A DNA stretch of 64,000 bases from Opitutia bacterium (GTDB taxonomy: Bacteria > Verrucomicrobiota > Verrucomicrobiia > Opitutales > Opitutaceae): the NCBI GenBank assembly GCA_947449835.1, contig CANFSZ010000004.1:1-64000 (forward strand), written 5' to 3'. Each line of letters begins with the position of its first letter. Positions within the stretch are counted from its first letter, which is position 1. Of this stretch, positions 7,171 to 16,396 are shown piece by piece. A program made the translations under genes and the position numbers. Below the pieces are notes generated by a model that was given only the letters and a program-made list of their open reading frames with translations, was not told where the DNA came from and searched no databases.

Positions 7171-8454
7171 TTAGGTGAGCGTGATAACGGCGTAGGTGCG
7201 TTTGCCTTTGCGGAGGAGGACGTGTTTGCCGAAGAGCAGATCGCTGACGGCGAGGGCGCGGGTGATATCGGTGACCTTGAGGTTGTTCACGTAGACGCCG
7301 CCTCCCTCGATGTCCTTGCGCGCTTGGCCCTTGGACGGGGCGAGCTGGGTGAGCACGAGCGCGTCGAGCAGCGCGAGGGTTTTCCCCGCTTGCCAATCGG
7401 CGAGCGCGGGGAGGGCAGTGGTGGGGATTTCCCCGACGACGTCGTTGAACGTAGTCTCGGTGGTGTCGCCGATCTCGGCGCCGAAAAGGATGGCGCTGGC
7501 CTTCAGCGCGGCATCGAGGGCGGCTGGGCCGTGGACCGTACGGGTGACTTCGCGGGCGAGGGCGCGGTGAGCTTCACGGGCGCCGGGGTTGGCGAGGTGT
7601 AGGGCTTCTAGGGCTTCGATTTCAGGGCGGGAGAGGAAGGTGAATTTGCGGAGATACTCGCCGACTTTGGCGTCCTCGGTGTTGACGAAAAATTGGTAGA
7701 ATTTGTACGGGCTGGTTTTCTGGGGATCGAGCCAGACGGCGCCGCCCTCGGTTTTGCCGAATTTACTGCCGTCGGCTTTGGTGATGAGCGGGAAGGTAAG
7801 GCCCCAGGCGAGGAGCCCGATTTTTTTGCGGATGAGGTCGGTGCCGGCGGTGATGTTGCCCCATTGCTCGGTGCCGCCGATTTGGAGTTCGCAGTTGAGG
7901 GCCTGGCGGAGGTGGCAAAAATCGTTGGCTTGAAGTAGTTGGTAGCTGAATTCGGTGAAACTGATGCCAGCTTCGCTGCCGAGGCGGGATTTCACACTGT
8001 CCTTGGCGATCATGCTGCCGAGGGAGAAATGTTTGCCGACGTCGCGGAGGAAATCGAGGAAGCTGACGGGGGCGGTCCAGTCGGCGTTGTTGACGATGCG
8101 GGCGGGGTTGCTGGCGGCGCCGAAGTCCAAGAGGCGCTCGAGCTGGGCCTTAATGCGGGTGAAATTATAGGCGAGTTGCTCGCGGGAGAGTAGGTTGCGT
8201 TCGGCGGATTTGCCGCCGGGGTCGCCGATCATACCGGTGGCGCCGCCGGCGAGGCTGATCGGGTGGTGACCCGCGAGCTGGAAGCGCCGCAAGGTCAGCT
8301 GGGGGACAAGATGCCCGACGTGGAGGGAATCGCCGGTCGGGTCGAAGCCGCAATACAACGTGATCGGCCCTTGGCTCAGGCGCTTAGTCAGCGCATCTAG
8401 GTCGGTGCAATCGGCCAAGAGGCCGCGCCATTGGAGATCTTCGATCAGGGTCAT
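7171..8454 (-). CDS. tyrS: Tyrosine--tRNA ligase
   Basis: A 427-residue class Ic aminoacyl-tRNA synthetase that charges tRNA-Tyr. The HIGH signature is HVGH at 45-48, the substrate pocket has YCGFDPTGDSLH, and the KMSKS loop is KFGKT at 231-235. A C-terminal S4 RNA-binding domain begins near residue 360 (GQARKDIEGGGVYVNN). Length is normal for the bacterial TyrRS-1 type. It is divergent from the peroxiredoxin gene across a 197-base gap; no T-box leader was recognised there. Confidence 0.97.
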   Translation of the reverse strand: MTLIEDLQWRGLLADCTDLDALTKRLSQGPITLYCGFDPTGDSLHVGHLVPQLTLRRFQLAGHHPISLAGGATGMIGDPGGKSAERNLLSREQLAYNFTRIKAQLERLLDFGAASNPARIVNNADWTAPVSFLDFLRDVGKHFSLGSMIAKDSVKSRLGSEAGISFTEFSYQLLQANDFCHLRQALNCELQIGGTEQWGNITAGTDLIRKKIGLLAWGLTFPLITKADGSKFGKTEGGAVWLDPQKTSPYKFYQFFVNTEDAKVGEYLRKFTFLSRPEIEALEALHLANPGAREAHRALAREVTRTVHGPAALDAALKASAILFGAEIGDTTETTFNDVVGEIPTTALPALADWQAGKTLALLDALVLTQLAPSKGQARKDIEGGGVYVNNLKVTDITRALAVSDLLFGKHVLLRKGKRTYAVITLT

Positions 8455-8651
8455 AACGTAGACTGCAAAGTAATCCGTCGTCGGGGCGGACGTGCAAGAG
8501 CGTTTCTAATGGCGGGTGTTGGGAAACCAGAAATGCGCGTTTTCATGGGAAAAACGGTTTGCGGCGGCGCGATGCGACGCTCTAGCTGGACATTCACAAG
8601 CGGAGGGAGTTCATCCCGAAGTTTTCATCCTAATCCCAAATCACTCATTCT

Positions 8652-9125
8652 ATGCCTATCGCCGTTGGTTCCAAAGCCCCAGATTTTAACTTAAAGTCCA
8701 AAAACGCCGACGGTCTCGTCGACGTTAAGTTGAGCGCCAATTTCGGCGTGAAGCAGACGGTGCTGCTGTTTTTCCCGTTGGCCTACACGGGCGTGTGCAC
8801 GCAGGAAATGTGCGACCAAACCAGCGGTCTCGGCGAGTACGAGAAACTCGGCGCGGCAGTCTACGGCATCAGCGTCGACAGCCCCTTCACCCTCGAAGCT
8901 TGGGCGAAGACGAACAAAATCGGTGTCACCTTGCTTTCGGATTTAAACAAAGAGACCACGCGCGCTTATGGCGTGCTGTTCCCTATGCTCGCCGGCATCG
9001 GCGACACGTCGGCGCGGGCGGCCTTTGTGATCGGTAAAGACGGCGTCGTGAAATACGCCGAGCAGACCGCGACGCCTAAAGATTTGCCCAATTTCGCCGC
9101 CGTCAAAGCCGCCCTCGCGAGCTAA
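8652..9125 (+). CDS. Peroxiredoxin (AhpE/BCP-like)
   Basis: A 157-residue thiol peroxidase of the AhpC/TSA superfamily that reduces hydroperoxides in the cytoplasm. The active-site loop is PLAYTGVCTQEMC, so the peroxidatic cysteine is Cys49 in the PxxxTxxC motif. Cys54 follows five residues later, as in atypical 2-Cys BCP enzymes, and could be the resolving cysteine. No other cysteine is seen. The gene stands alone, divergent from tyrS and 80 bases ahead of acnA; the co-orientation with aconitase, an oxidant-sensitive Fe-S enzyme, may be meaningful but is unproven. Confidence 0.9.
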   Translation: MPIAVGSKAPDFNLKSKNADGLVDVKLSANFGVKQTVLLFFPLAYTGVCTQEMCDQTSGLGEYEKLGAAVYGISVDSPFTLEAWAKTNKIGVTLLSDLNKETTRAYGVLFPMLAGIGDTSARAAFVIGKDGVVKYAEQTATPKDLPNFAAVKAALAS

Positions 9126-9205
9126 TTTACCCACGTATTACCCTCTGCGTTGCGGCCTAGTTTGGCCGCAACCCCTTTGCCTCCGAAATCGAAAGCCCCT
9201 TTTCC

Positions 9206-11890
9206 ATGAGCCAGCCGAATCCCTTCAACACGCTACAAAAGTTCACCGCCAATGGTGAGAGCCATTCTTTCTACTCGTTGCCCGCGCTCGAAAAAGCCGG
9301 TTTCAACGTGAAGAAATTGCCGGTCTCGATCCGGCTGGTGCTGGAATCGTTGCTGCGCAATTGCGACGGCAAACGCGTCGCCGAGCCCGCCATCCGCGCG
9401 CTCGCGACTTGGGCGGCCAAGGCTGAGCGCACGGAGGAAATCCCCTTCGTCGTTGCTCGCATCGTGTTGCAGGATTTCACGGGCGTGCCGTTGTTAGTCG
9501 ATCTCGCGGCGATGCGTGCGGCGGTGACCAAGCTCGGTAAAAACCCCAAAATCATCGAGCCGCTCGTGCCCGTCGATCTGGTCGTTGACCACTCGGTCCA
9601 AGTCGATTTCGCCGGCAGCGCCGACGCCCTTTCTAAGAATCTCGAACTCGAATTCTCGCGCAACCGCGAGCGTTATCAATTTTTGAAATGGGGCATGCAG
9701 GCCTTCGACACGTTCAAGGTCGTGCCGCCCGGCATCGGCATCGTCCACCAGGTCAATCTCGAGTATCTCGCCAAAGGCGTACTCAGTGCCGGTGGCGTGT
9801 ATTATCCCGACACGCTCGTCGGCACTGATTCGCACACGACGATGATCAACGGTCTCGGTATCGTCGGCTGGGGCGTCGGTGGCATCGAAGCCGAAGCCGG
9901 CATGCTGGGTCAGCCGGTTTATTTTCTCACGCCGGACGTCGTGGGCGTGTATCTCACGGGTGCGTTGAAAGAAGGCGTCACCGCCACGGATCTCGCGCTC
10001 ACGCTCACGCAGCAACTCCGCAAGGCCAAGGTTGTCGGCAAGTTCGTCGAGTTCTACGGCCCGGGCGCGGCCGCGCTCCCCGTAGTAGATCGCGCGATGA
10101 TCGCCAATATGGCTCCCGAATACGGTGCGACCATGGGCTTTTTTCCCATCGACGCCGAGTGCTCGAATTATCTCCGCGCCACCGGCCGCGATGAAAAACA
10201 AGTCGCCACCTACGAAGCTTACTACAAGGCGCAAGGCCTCTGGGGCATTCCGCAGAAAGGCGAAATCGAATATTCCACAGATCTCGCGCTCGATCTCTCG
10301 ACCGTGGGGCCGAGCGTCGCCGGTCCGAAGCGCCCGCAAGATCGCATCGAGCTTTCGAAGATGAAGCAGGAGTTTATTAGCGCCTTCTCCAAGCCCGTTA
10401 CGGAAAATGGTTTTGGCAAAAAAGCCGAAGAATTTTCGACCGTTACCGCTGAAGTCGGTGGCACGAAGCTCGGCCATGGTTCCGTTTTGATCGCCGCCAT
10501 CACGAGCTGCACCAACACTTCCAACCCGAGCGTGATGCTCGCGGCCGGCTTGCTCGCCAAGAAGGCCGTCGCGAAGGGCCTCAAAGTAAATCCCCTCGTC
10601 AAATCCTCGCTCGCGCCCGGTTCGCGCGTCGTCACGGACTATTTGGAAAAGACCGGTCTCGCGCCTTACCTTGATCAGCTCGGTTTCCAGACGGTCGGCT
10701 ACGGCTGCACGACGTGTATTGGAAACTCCGGCCCGCTCTCGGCTCCGATCGAAGAAGCGGTCGTGAAGAACGACCTCGTCGCTGCCTCCGTGCTCTCGGG
10801 CAACCGCAACTTCGAGGCCCGCGTTCATCAGAACATCAAGTCCAACTTCCTGATGTCGCCGCCGCTCGTGGTGGCCTTCGCGCTCGCGGGTCGTGTAGAC
10901 TTGGATTTGTCGACTGAGCCGCTCGGTCGTGATCAATCCGGCGCCCCCGTCTTCCTGAAAGACATCTGGCCCTCGCTCCAAGAAGTGCGCGATCAGATGC
11001 AGGCCGCGCTCAAACCGGAAGTTTTCCGCAGACTCTACACGAACTTCGCCGAACAAAATCCGAAGTGGAACGAAATCCCCTCGACCGCGGGTAATGTCTA
11101 CGCTTTCGACGTCAAATCGACCTACATCCAAGAGCCGCCGTTCTTCACCAACTTCTCGCTCACTCCCGGCGCCATCAAACCGATCACCGGCGCGCGCGCG
11201 CTGGGTATTTTCGGCGACTCCGTCACGACCGACCACATCTCTCCGGCCGGCGCGATCAAGAAGAGCTCGCCCGCGGGCAAATTCCTCTTGGATAACGGCG
11301 TCACGTTTGAGGATTTCAACTCCTACGGCTCACGGCGCGGCAACGACCGCATCATGACCCGCGGCACCTTTGCCAACGTCCGCATCAAGAATCTCATGCT
11401 CGGCGGCGAAGAAGGTGGTAACACGGTCGGCGCAGACGGCGTGAAAACCTCCATTTACGATGCGTCCATGGCCTACCAGAAAGCGGGCACGCCGCTGATC
11501 ATCCTCGCGGGCCAAGAATACGGTACGGGTTCGTCGCGCGACTGGGCGGCCAAGGGCACTAACTTGCTCGGCGTCAAAGTCGTCGTCGCGCAGAGTTTTG
11601 AGCGCATTCACCGCTCCAATCTCGTCGGCATGGGCGTGTTGCCCTTGCAATTCAAGGACGGCACGACCGCCCAGACGCTCAAGTTGGACGGCACCGAGAC
11701 CTACGACGTCGTCGGCCTCGACGGCAGCATCAAGCCGCAACAAGACCTCACGTTGAAAATTACCCGTAAAAACGGTGCGATTGAAAACGTGTTGGTGCGT
11801 TGCCGCATCGATACGCCCATCGAAATCGATTATTACCAACACGGCGGGATTTTGCCCTACGTCTTGCGCCAGATCGTCGCTCAAAACTAA
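9206..11890 (+). CDS. acnA: Aconitate hydratase A
   Basis: An 894-residue TCA-cycle enzyme that interconverts citrate and isocitrate, of the AcnA/IRP type. The [4Fe-4S] ligands are Cys435 (SCTNTSNPS), Cys501 and Cys504 (GCTTCIGN). Other hallmarks are [13 protein letters not shown] near residue 210 and the swivelling C-terminal domain with [14 protein letters not shown] and [16 protein letters not shown]. Length is standard. A clear intrinsic terminator follows the stop codon. Confidence 0.97.
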   Translation: MSQPNPFNTLQKFTANGESHSFYSLPALEKAGFNVKKLPVSIRLVLESLLRNCDGKRVAEPAIRALATWAAKAERTEEIPFVVARIVLQDFTGVPLLVDLAAMRAAVTKLGKNPKIIEPLVPVDLVVDHSVQVDFAGSADALSKNLELEFSRNRERYQFLKWGMQAFDTFKVVPPGIGIVHQVNLEYLAKGVLSAGGVYYPDTLVGTDSHTTMINGLGIVGWGVGGIEAEAGMLGQPVYFLTPDVVGVYLTGALKEGVTATDLALTLTQQLRKAKVVGKFVEFYGPGAAALPVVDRAMIANMAPEYGATMGFFPIDAECSNYLRATGRDEKQVATYEAYYKAQGLWGIPQKGEIEYSTDLALDLSTVGPSVAGPKRPQDRIELSKMKQEFISAFSKPVTENGFGKKAEEFSTVTAEVGGTKLGHGSVLIAAITSCTNTSNPSVMLAAGLLAKKAVAKGLKVNPLVKSSLAPGSRVVTDYLEKTGLAPYLDQLGFQTVGYGCTTCIGNSGPLSAPIEEAVVKNDLVAASVLSGNRNFEARVHQNIKSNFLMSPPLVVAFALAGRVDLDLSTEPLGRDQSGAPVFLKDIWPSLQEVRDQMQAALKPEVFRRLYTNFAEQNPKWNEIPSTAGNVYAFDVKSTYIQEPPFFTNFSLTPGAIKPITGARALGIFGDSVTTDHISPAGAIKKSSPAGKFLLDNGVTFEDFNSYGSRRGNDRIMTRGTFANVRIKNLMLGGEEGGNTVGADGVKTSIYDASMAYQKAGTPLIILAGQEYGTGSSRDWAAKGTNLLGVKVVVAQSFERIHRSNLVGMGVLPLQFKDGTTAQTLKLDGTETYDVVGLDGSIKPQQDLTLKITRKNGAIENVLVRCRIDTPIEIDYYQHGGILPYVLRQIVAQN

Positions 11891-11941
11891 ACGCGACTGC
11901 GCCCGATTGTCTTACGCCTGATATTGGCCTAAGGTAAACAT

Positions 11942-11983
11942 GTGGCCCACGGGTTAAAAACCCAGTGGGCCCACTCTTTTTTT
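11942..11983 (+). terminator. Rho-independent terminator of acnA
   Basis: A 14-pair stem with two single-base bulges (arms 11942-11955 and 11959-11974), closed by an A-rich loop, is followed by TCTTTTTTT. It begins about 50 bases after the acnA stop and isolates it from the STAS gene. Confidence 0.85.
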
Positions 11984-12006
11984 ATCCGTTCTGCTGATTC
12001 ATTCCC

Positions 12007-12519
12007 ATGCCTGAAACCACTCCATCCGTGTACCTGGTTGATGCGTACTCCGATCCCGTTGTGGTCCGGATTGAAGGACGTGCGTGCTTTCAAAACAGCG
12101 CCTGCTTACGCGATTTTGTCGGCGAAATGCTCCGGCAAGGCCGCCAGCGCTTCGTGATCGATTTTCAAAAATGCACGACCATGGACAGCACCTTTTTAGG
12201 GGTGCTGGCGGGCGTGGCGTTGGAACTGCGCAAAAGCACGCCTCCCGGGAGCATCGTGCTAGCCCGAGTCTCGAGTCGGAATCTCGAGCTGATCCGCAAC
12301 CTCGGGCTCCATCGCCTCTTGACCGTCGACTCCAGCGAGGCCGTGGCGCCGCTCGGTCATTGCGAGACCGCGCTTACCGGCCCAGAGAAGGGCGAACACG
12401 ACAAGGCGCGCGATGTACTTGAAGCCCACGAACATCTCGTCGCGGCCGATGAAAATAATCGGGCGAAATTTCAAGACGTCTTGGCCTTTTTGAAAACCCG
12501 CGTCGACCAACCCGAGTGA
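12007..12519 (+). CDS. STAS-domain protein (anti-sigma factor antagonist-like)
   Basis: A 170-residue protein. Residues about 8-110 form a STAS domain: PVVVRIEGRACFQNSACLR, then the strand RFVIDFQKCTTMDSTFLGVL, in which the DS pair marks the phosphorylation site of SpoIIAA-type proteins (here Asp-Ser in MDST). The C-terminal 50 residues are charged and helical. Such proteins bind and release anti-sigma factors in partner-switching pathways. No kinase or phosphatase gene is adjacent, so its partner is unknown. It stands alone behind the acnA terminator. Confidence 0.85.
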   Translation: MPETTPSVYLVDAYSDPVVVRIEGRACFQNSACLRDFVGEMLRQGRQRFVIDFQKCTTMDSTFLGVLAGVALELRKSTPPGSIVLARVSSRNLELIRNLGLHRLLTVDSSEAVAPLGHCETALTGPEKGEHDKARDVLEAHEHLVAADENNRAKFQDVLAFLKTRVDQPE

Positions 12520-12656
12520 CGCGGCGGCCCGTCCGGGCGCTTCGCCCCGTCGCTTTTAGAGCTTAGGGTCTAGCTGTTTTTGATGAGTTAAATGCGCGCC
12601 AAATGCGGCGCACGTCTTGCCACCGAGGCCGGTACGAGCAAACCTATCAGACATTC

Positions 12657-13895
12657 ATGACCGCCACGCCTTCTCCTGCCGTCGCTGCCGAACCGATTGA
12701 CCGTTTTTCCCTGCCCGATGCTGGCGGGCATTTTGGTCGTTATGGTGGAGTTTTTGTGCCGGAGACTCTGATGACCGCGCTGCAGGATCTAGGCGCGGTC
12801 TATGAAAAAGCGCGGCTCGACCCCGCGTTTCAGGCCGAGCTCAAAAACCATCTGAAGGAATTTGCGGGTCGCCCGACCGAGTTGTACTTCGCCGAACGCC
12901 TCACGCGTCACTGCGGTGGTGCGAAAATTTATCTCAAACGCGAAGACCTCTTGCACACGGGCGCCCATAAAATCAATAACGCGCTCGGACAGGCCTTGCT
13001 CGCCCTGCGCATGGGCAAAAAGCGGATCATTGCCGAGACCGGAGCCGGCCAGCACGGCGTCGCGACGGCGGCGGTGTGCGCGAAATTTGGCCTCGAATGC
13101 GTGGTTTATATGGGCGCCGTCGATATGGAGCGCCAGGCCTTAAACGTCTTTCGGATGCGTCTCATGGGCGCGGAAGTGCGCGCAGTGACTTCTGGCCAAA
13201 AGACCCTCAAGGATGCGGTTAACGAAGCGATGCGCGACTGGGTCACGAACGTCCGAAGCACCCATTATATTTTGGGTTCTGCGCTGGGATCGCATCCGTA
13301 TCCGATGATGGTGCGCGATTTTCATCGCGTGATCGGTCAGGAAACCAAGACGCAGCTACTCGCGCGCGAAGGCCGCTTGCCGGATGAAATGATTGCCTGT
13401 GTCGGCGGCGGATCGAATGCCATCGGATTCTTTTTCGATTTTCTGGAAGATAAATCCGTGCGACTCGTCGGCGTCGAAGCCGGTGGGCGCGGCATCAAGC
13501 GCGGCGAACATGCGGCACGATTCGAGGGCGGAAAGCTCGGCGTACTCCAAGGCGCAAAGACTTACATTTTGCAGGATCCCGACGGGCAAATCGAACTCAC
13601 GCATTCGGTGAGCGCTGGGCTGGATTACGCAGCGATCGGGCCGGAGCATGCCTATTATCGGGACCGCCAGCGCATCGACTTTGCCTATGCGTGCGACGAC
13701 GAAGTGATGGAGACGTTTCAATTGGTTTCTCGGCTGGAGGGGATCATTCCCGCGCTCGAGAGCACGCATGCTTTGGTGCACGGTTTGAAGCGCGCCAAGG
13801 CTATGCGGTCCGACGAAATTTTGGTCATCAATCTCTCTGGCCGCGGGGATAAAGATGTTAACCAAGTGGCGAAAATCCTCGGCGTTTCTTTATGA
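12657..13895 (+). CDS. trpB: Tryptophan synthase beta chain
   Basis: TrpB condenses indole with L-serine to give tryptophan, using PLP. The Schiff-base lysine is Lys105 in [13 protein letters not shown], and the phosphate-binding loop is [10 protein letters not shown]. Length with the ATG at 12657 is 412; an in-frame ATG 54 bases upstream would add a tail lacking family similarity. No trpA lies beside it, so the alpha subunit must be elsewhere. The last bases overlap the yicC start (ATGA), which suggests translational coupling. Confidence 0.95.
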   Translation: MTATPSPAVAAEPIDRFSLPDAGGHFGRYGGVFVPETLMTALQDLGAVYEKARLDPAFQAELKNHLKEFAGRPTELYFAERLTRHCGGAKIYLKREDLLHTGAHKINNALGQALLALRMGKKRIIAETGAGQHGVATAAVCAKFGLECVVYMGAVDMERQALNVFRMRLMGAEVRAVTSGQKTLKDAVNEAMRDWVTNVRSTHYILGSALGSHPYPMMVRDFHRVIGQETKTQLLAREGRLPDEMIACVGGGSNAIGFFFDFLEDKSVRLVGVEAGGRGIKRGEHAARFEGGKLGVLQGAKTYILQDPDGQIELTHSVSAGLDYAAIGPEHAYYRDRQRIDFAYACDDEVMETFQLVSRLEGIIPALESTHALVHGLKRAKAMRSDEILVINLSGRGDKDVNQVAKILGVSL

Positions 13896-14764
13896 GGTCG
13901 ATGACCGGATACGGCCGTGCGACCGGCGTGATTTTGGGTGATACGCTTACCGTGCAAGTCAGCGCGGTGAATCGCAAGACGCTCGATCTTACGATGAAGC
14001 TCCCGCCAGATTGGGAGAGTTTGGAATCGGCGGTCGGTGAGTGTGTGCGTCGCTATGCGGCGCGCGGCAAGGTGCATATCCAGATCGAGCTCACTGGCGC
14101 GACGGGAGCGCCCGAAGAAATTTGGGACGAAGATGCGGCGGCCAACGTGTTGGATCGCCTTTCTGGTTTTGCGGCGCGGCAGGGCGTAGCGTTTACGCCC
14201 ACGGCGGAACTGTTGTGGGAAATCGCGCGGGCGCAGCGTAAATCAAATGATTTTCCTAGTGCGGAGTTGGCGCAAGCCACGGTGCTGGCGACCGTCGAGA
14301 TCGCGCTGCGTGCCTTCGCCGCGATGCGGGCCAAAGAAGGGGAGTCGCTCTTAATTGATTTTCTCGGTCGCTTGGAAATTTTGCGACGCAACGTCGAAAG
14401 CGTGGCTGCACGTGCGCCCTTGGTGCCGATTGCCTACCGCGATCAACTGCTACAGCGACTGCGGGCGGCCGAACTGGAGTTCAATTTGGAGGATGATCGC
14501 GTGCTCAAGGAAATCGCGCTTTTCGCTGATCGTTGCGATGTCACTGAGGAGCTCACTCGGCTGCGTAGCCATCTTGAACAGTTTGCGGCACTGCTGAAAT
14601 CTGACGGTGAAATCGGGCGCAAATCGGAATTTATTTTGCAGGAAATCGGCCGTGAAGTGAACACCATCGGCAGCAAGGCGAACGACCTGACGATCTCGCG
14701 TGCGGTGATTGAACTTAAGAACGAGCTCGAACGCATCCGTGAACAGATCGCTAACGTCGAGTAA
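13892..14764 (+). CDS. yicC: YicC family endoribonuclease
   Basis: A 290-residue YicC-like protein: an N-terminal YicC_N domain beginning [12 protein letters not shown], and a C-terminal DUF1732 domain ending [18 protein letters not shown] followed by [15 protein letters not shown]. Family members are stress-linked endoribonucleases; E. coli YicC acts on RyhB sRNA. The gene overlaps the trpB stop by four bases (ATGA) and ends near a GC-rich hairpin. In many bacteria yicC is next to gmk, which is not seen here. Confidence 0.93.
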   Translation: MRSMTGYGRATGVILGDTLTVQVSAVNRKTLDLTMKLPPDWESLESAVGECVRRYAARGKVHIQIELTGATGAPEEIWDEDAAANVLDRLSGFAARQGVAFTPTAELLWEIARAQRKSNDFPSAELAQATVLATVEIALRAFAAMRAKEGESLLIDFLGRLEILRRNVESVAARAPLVPIAYRDQLLQRLRAAELEFNLEDDRVLKEIALFADRCDVTEELTRLRSHLEQFAALLKSDGEIGRKSEFILQEIGREVNTIGSKANDLTISRAVIELKNELERIREQIANVE

Positions 14765-14771
14765 GCTCTGA

Positions 14772-14790
14772 GCCGCGGCGTTACCGCGGC
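14772..14790. terminator. GC-rich hairpin between convergent yicC and lspA
   Basis: A perfect 7-pair stem, GCCGCGG with CCGCGGC, around a five-base loop. It lies between two converging genes, but the T-run is weak (GCGTTTAG), so it may act only as a partial or bidirectional stop. Confidence 0.45.
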
Positions 14791-14794
14791 GCGT

Positions 14795-15358
14795 TTAGTG
14801 GGGCGTGCGAAGCGACTGCCAAAGATAGAGCAGCACGCCGATGCAGATGCCGGAGTCGGCGACGTTGAAGCTGGGATACGCGTAACTGTCGAAATGCAGA
14901 TCGATAAAATCGATCACGTGGCCGTAGCGGAGGCGGTCGATCACATTACCCAGGATGCCGCCGCACAACAGGCCGAAGCAGATCTGGCTTTTAGTTTCCT
15001 GCAAACCGAGCGCGCGGCGCCAAAGGAAGATCGCGCTCAAGGTCACCAGCGCAAACACGGCGAGCAGTAAACTTTGTCCGCTGAACATGCTCCACGCCGC
15101 GCCGGTGTTGCCGACATGCACGATGTAGAAAAAATTGCGAATCACGGTGATCGCACCGTGTTCGGCCCCATAAGTCGGGTAGGGCAACGAGGCGACGATT
15201 GCTTGTTTAGAGAATTGGTCCGCGATCAACACAATCAGCGCGAGCACGAGCAACTTCCGATACGCCCAAATTCGCCGCAACCTTGAGGGTTGCGGCTTCT
15301 CGATAATTAAGTCGGTGTTACCCGCTCGCACCTTCGGTTGCGCCGGCGGTTTATCCAC
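14795..15358 (-). CDS. lspA: Lipoprotein signal peptidase (signal peptidase II)
   Basis: A 187-residue inner-membrane aspartyl protease that removes signal peptides from prolipoproteins. Four hydrophobic segments are visible (around 36-55, 95-113, 126-140 and 167-182). The family blocks are present: NTGAAWSMF, GNVIDRLRYGHVIDFID and FNVADSGI. The catalytic aspartates are Asp150 and Asp168. The gene starts with GTG and has an extra 30-residue basic N-tail. It lies downstream of the DksA-like gene and ileS on the same strand, the common ileS-lspA neighbourhood. Confidence 0.95.
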   Translation of the reverse strand: MDKPPAQPKVRAGNTDLIIEKPQPSRLRRIWAYRKLLVLALIVLIADQFSKQAIVASLPYPTYGAEHGAITVIRNFFYIVHVGNTGAAWSMFSGQSLLLAVFALVTLSAIFLWRRALGLQETKSQICFGLLCGGILGNVIDRLRYGHVIDFIDLHFDSYAYPSFNVADSGICIGVLLYLWQSLRTPH

Positions 15359-15399
15359 GGTTAAAATCTACGGTAAATCGGATCGGCTGCGGATGGGAT

Positions 15400-16371
15400 T
15401 TATTCGTCGCCACCACCGTCGTCGCTGTTGCTGCTGCTCGGGGCGCCGTCTTCACCCATTTCGCCGAGGATGCCGGCTTGGGTGCGGGACCGGTGACGGT
15501 TGCGCTCGAGTTCTTTCTGCGCGTTGGCGGAGTAGCGCGTGAAGGGAACCGCCAGGAGGCGATCACGAGCGATCGGTTCCTGCGTGATTTCACAGATGCC
15601 GTAGCTGCCGTCTTTGATGCGCTTGATGGCGGCATCAATTTCGCCGAGCGCTTCTTGTTCGCTCGAAACGAGGCTGAGGGCGAAGTCGCGGTCGAAGGTA
15701 TCTGTGCCAGCGTCGGCCATGTGTTGACCGTAGGAAGAGAGATCGCCGGCGTCGTCTTTGGCTGAGCGCTTGAGCGTTTCTTCCGAGTGCAATTCGATGC
15801 CGGCGGTGAGGTGGCGGCGGAGGTCGAGCAGGAGTTTGTAGTAGCGTTTGAACTTATCGGGCACTTCGACTTCGTGCACAGCTTCGATCGATTTCACCTT
15901 CTTGGGATTGAAGCCTAGAATGTCGGCGAGGGACGCGGCCTTGACGTGGCTGGGCTTGGCGGCTTTCTGCAACGCGAGTGCTTGTTTGGCGGCGCTGGGT
16001 TTGGCGGCGACGGTCTTGGTGGACTTTTCAGTCTCGACCTTTTCGACGGTGGTTTTGGCGATGGCCCGGACTTCGTCCAAGCTGAACGCGATGGGTTTGG
16101 CGGTGGCTTTGCGCTTCAGGATGCTGTCGCGCAAAGCGTTTTTCTTTGAAGGTTTTTCCATGGTGGTAGATTTCGCAACCGGCGCGGGCGCTGGTTTTGC
16201 CACGGTCTTCGTCGGCTTCTTTGCGACGACTTTGACCGGAACCTTGGCGGCCTTTTTCACCGGAGGCCGCGCCTTCGGTTTGACGGACGGCTTCGCTTTT
16301 ACCTTGGGCCGAGGGGCGGGCTTGGAGGTTTTTGCGGCAGGTTTCTGTGGCTTTTTATTTTTTTTGGCCAT
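15400..16371 (-). CDS. DksA/TraR-family protein with long basic N-terminal tail
   Basis: A 323-residue protein. Residues 1-70 are almost entirely Lys, Pro, Ala and Val, like histone H1-type tails, and a second Lys/Ala-rich region follows to about 170. The C-terminal part (about 175-310) is a DksA/TraR domain: coiled-coil helices with LLLDLRRHLTAGI, then the zinc-finger region YGICEITQEPIARDRLLAVP. Only one of the four expected zinc cysteines remains; the others are Thr, Ser and Ala. DksA proteins bind RNA polymerase in the secondary channel; the tail may add nucleic-acid binding (inference). It lies between ileS and lspA. Confidence 0.85.
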   Translation of the reverse strand: MAKKNKKPQKPAAKTSKPAPRPKVKAKPSVKPKARPPVKKAAKVPVKVVAKKPTKTVAKPAPAPVAKSTTMEKPSKKNALRDSILKRKATAKPIAFSLDEVRAIAKTTVEKVETEKSTKTVAAKPSAAKQALALQKAAKPSHVKAASLADILGFNPKKVKSIEAVHEVEVPDKFKRYYKLLLDLRRHLTAGIELHSEETLKRSAKDDAGDLSSYGQHMADAGTDTFDRDFALSLVSSEQEALGEIDAAIKRIKDGSYGICEITQEPIARDRLLAVPFTRYSANAQKELERNRHRSRTQAGILGEMGEDGAPSSSNSDDGGGDE

Positions 16372-16396
16372 GGGAGTTTTGGAGGGTTTTTAAAGC

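Noticed and set aside
8455..8651. Possible T-box leader of tyrS
   Set aside because: No conserved T-box sequence or specifier stem was recognised in the divergent gap.
9494..11236. A 580-codon open frame on the minus strand opposite acnA
   Set aside because: It mirrors the codon pattern of aconitase in a GC-rich genome and its translation is rich in Arg, Glu and Gly without any domain. It is a shadow.
12603..12656. A longer trpB N-terminus
   Set aside because: The 18 extra residues are Arg/Cys-rich and the TrpB family start fits the ATG at 12657.
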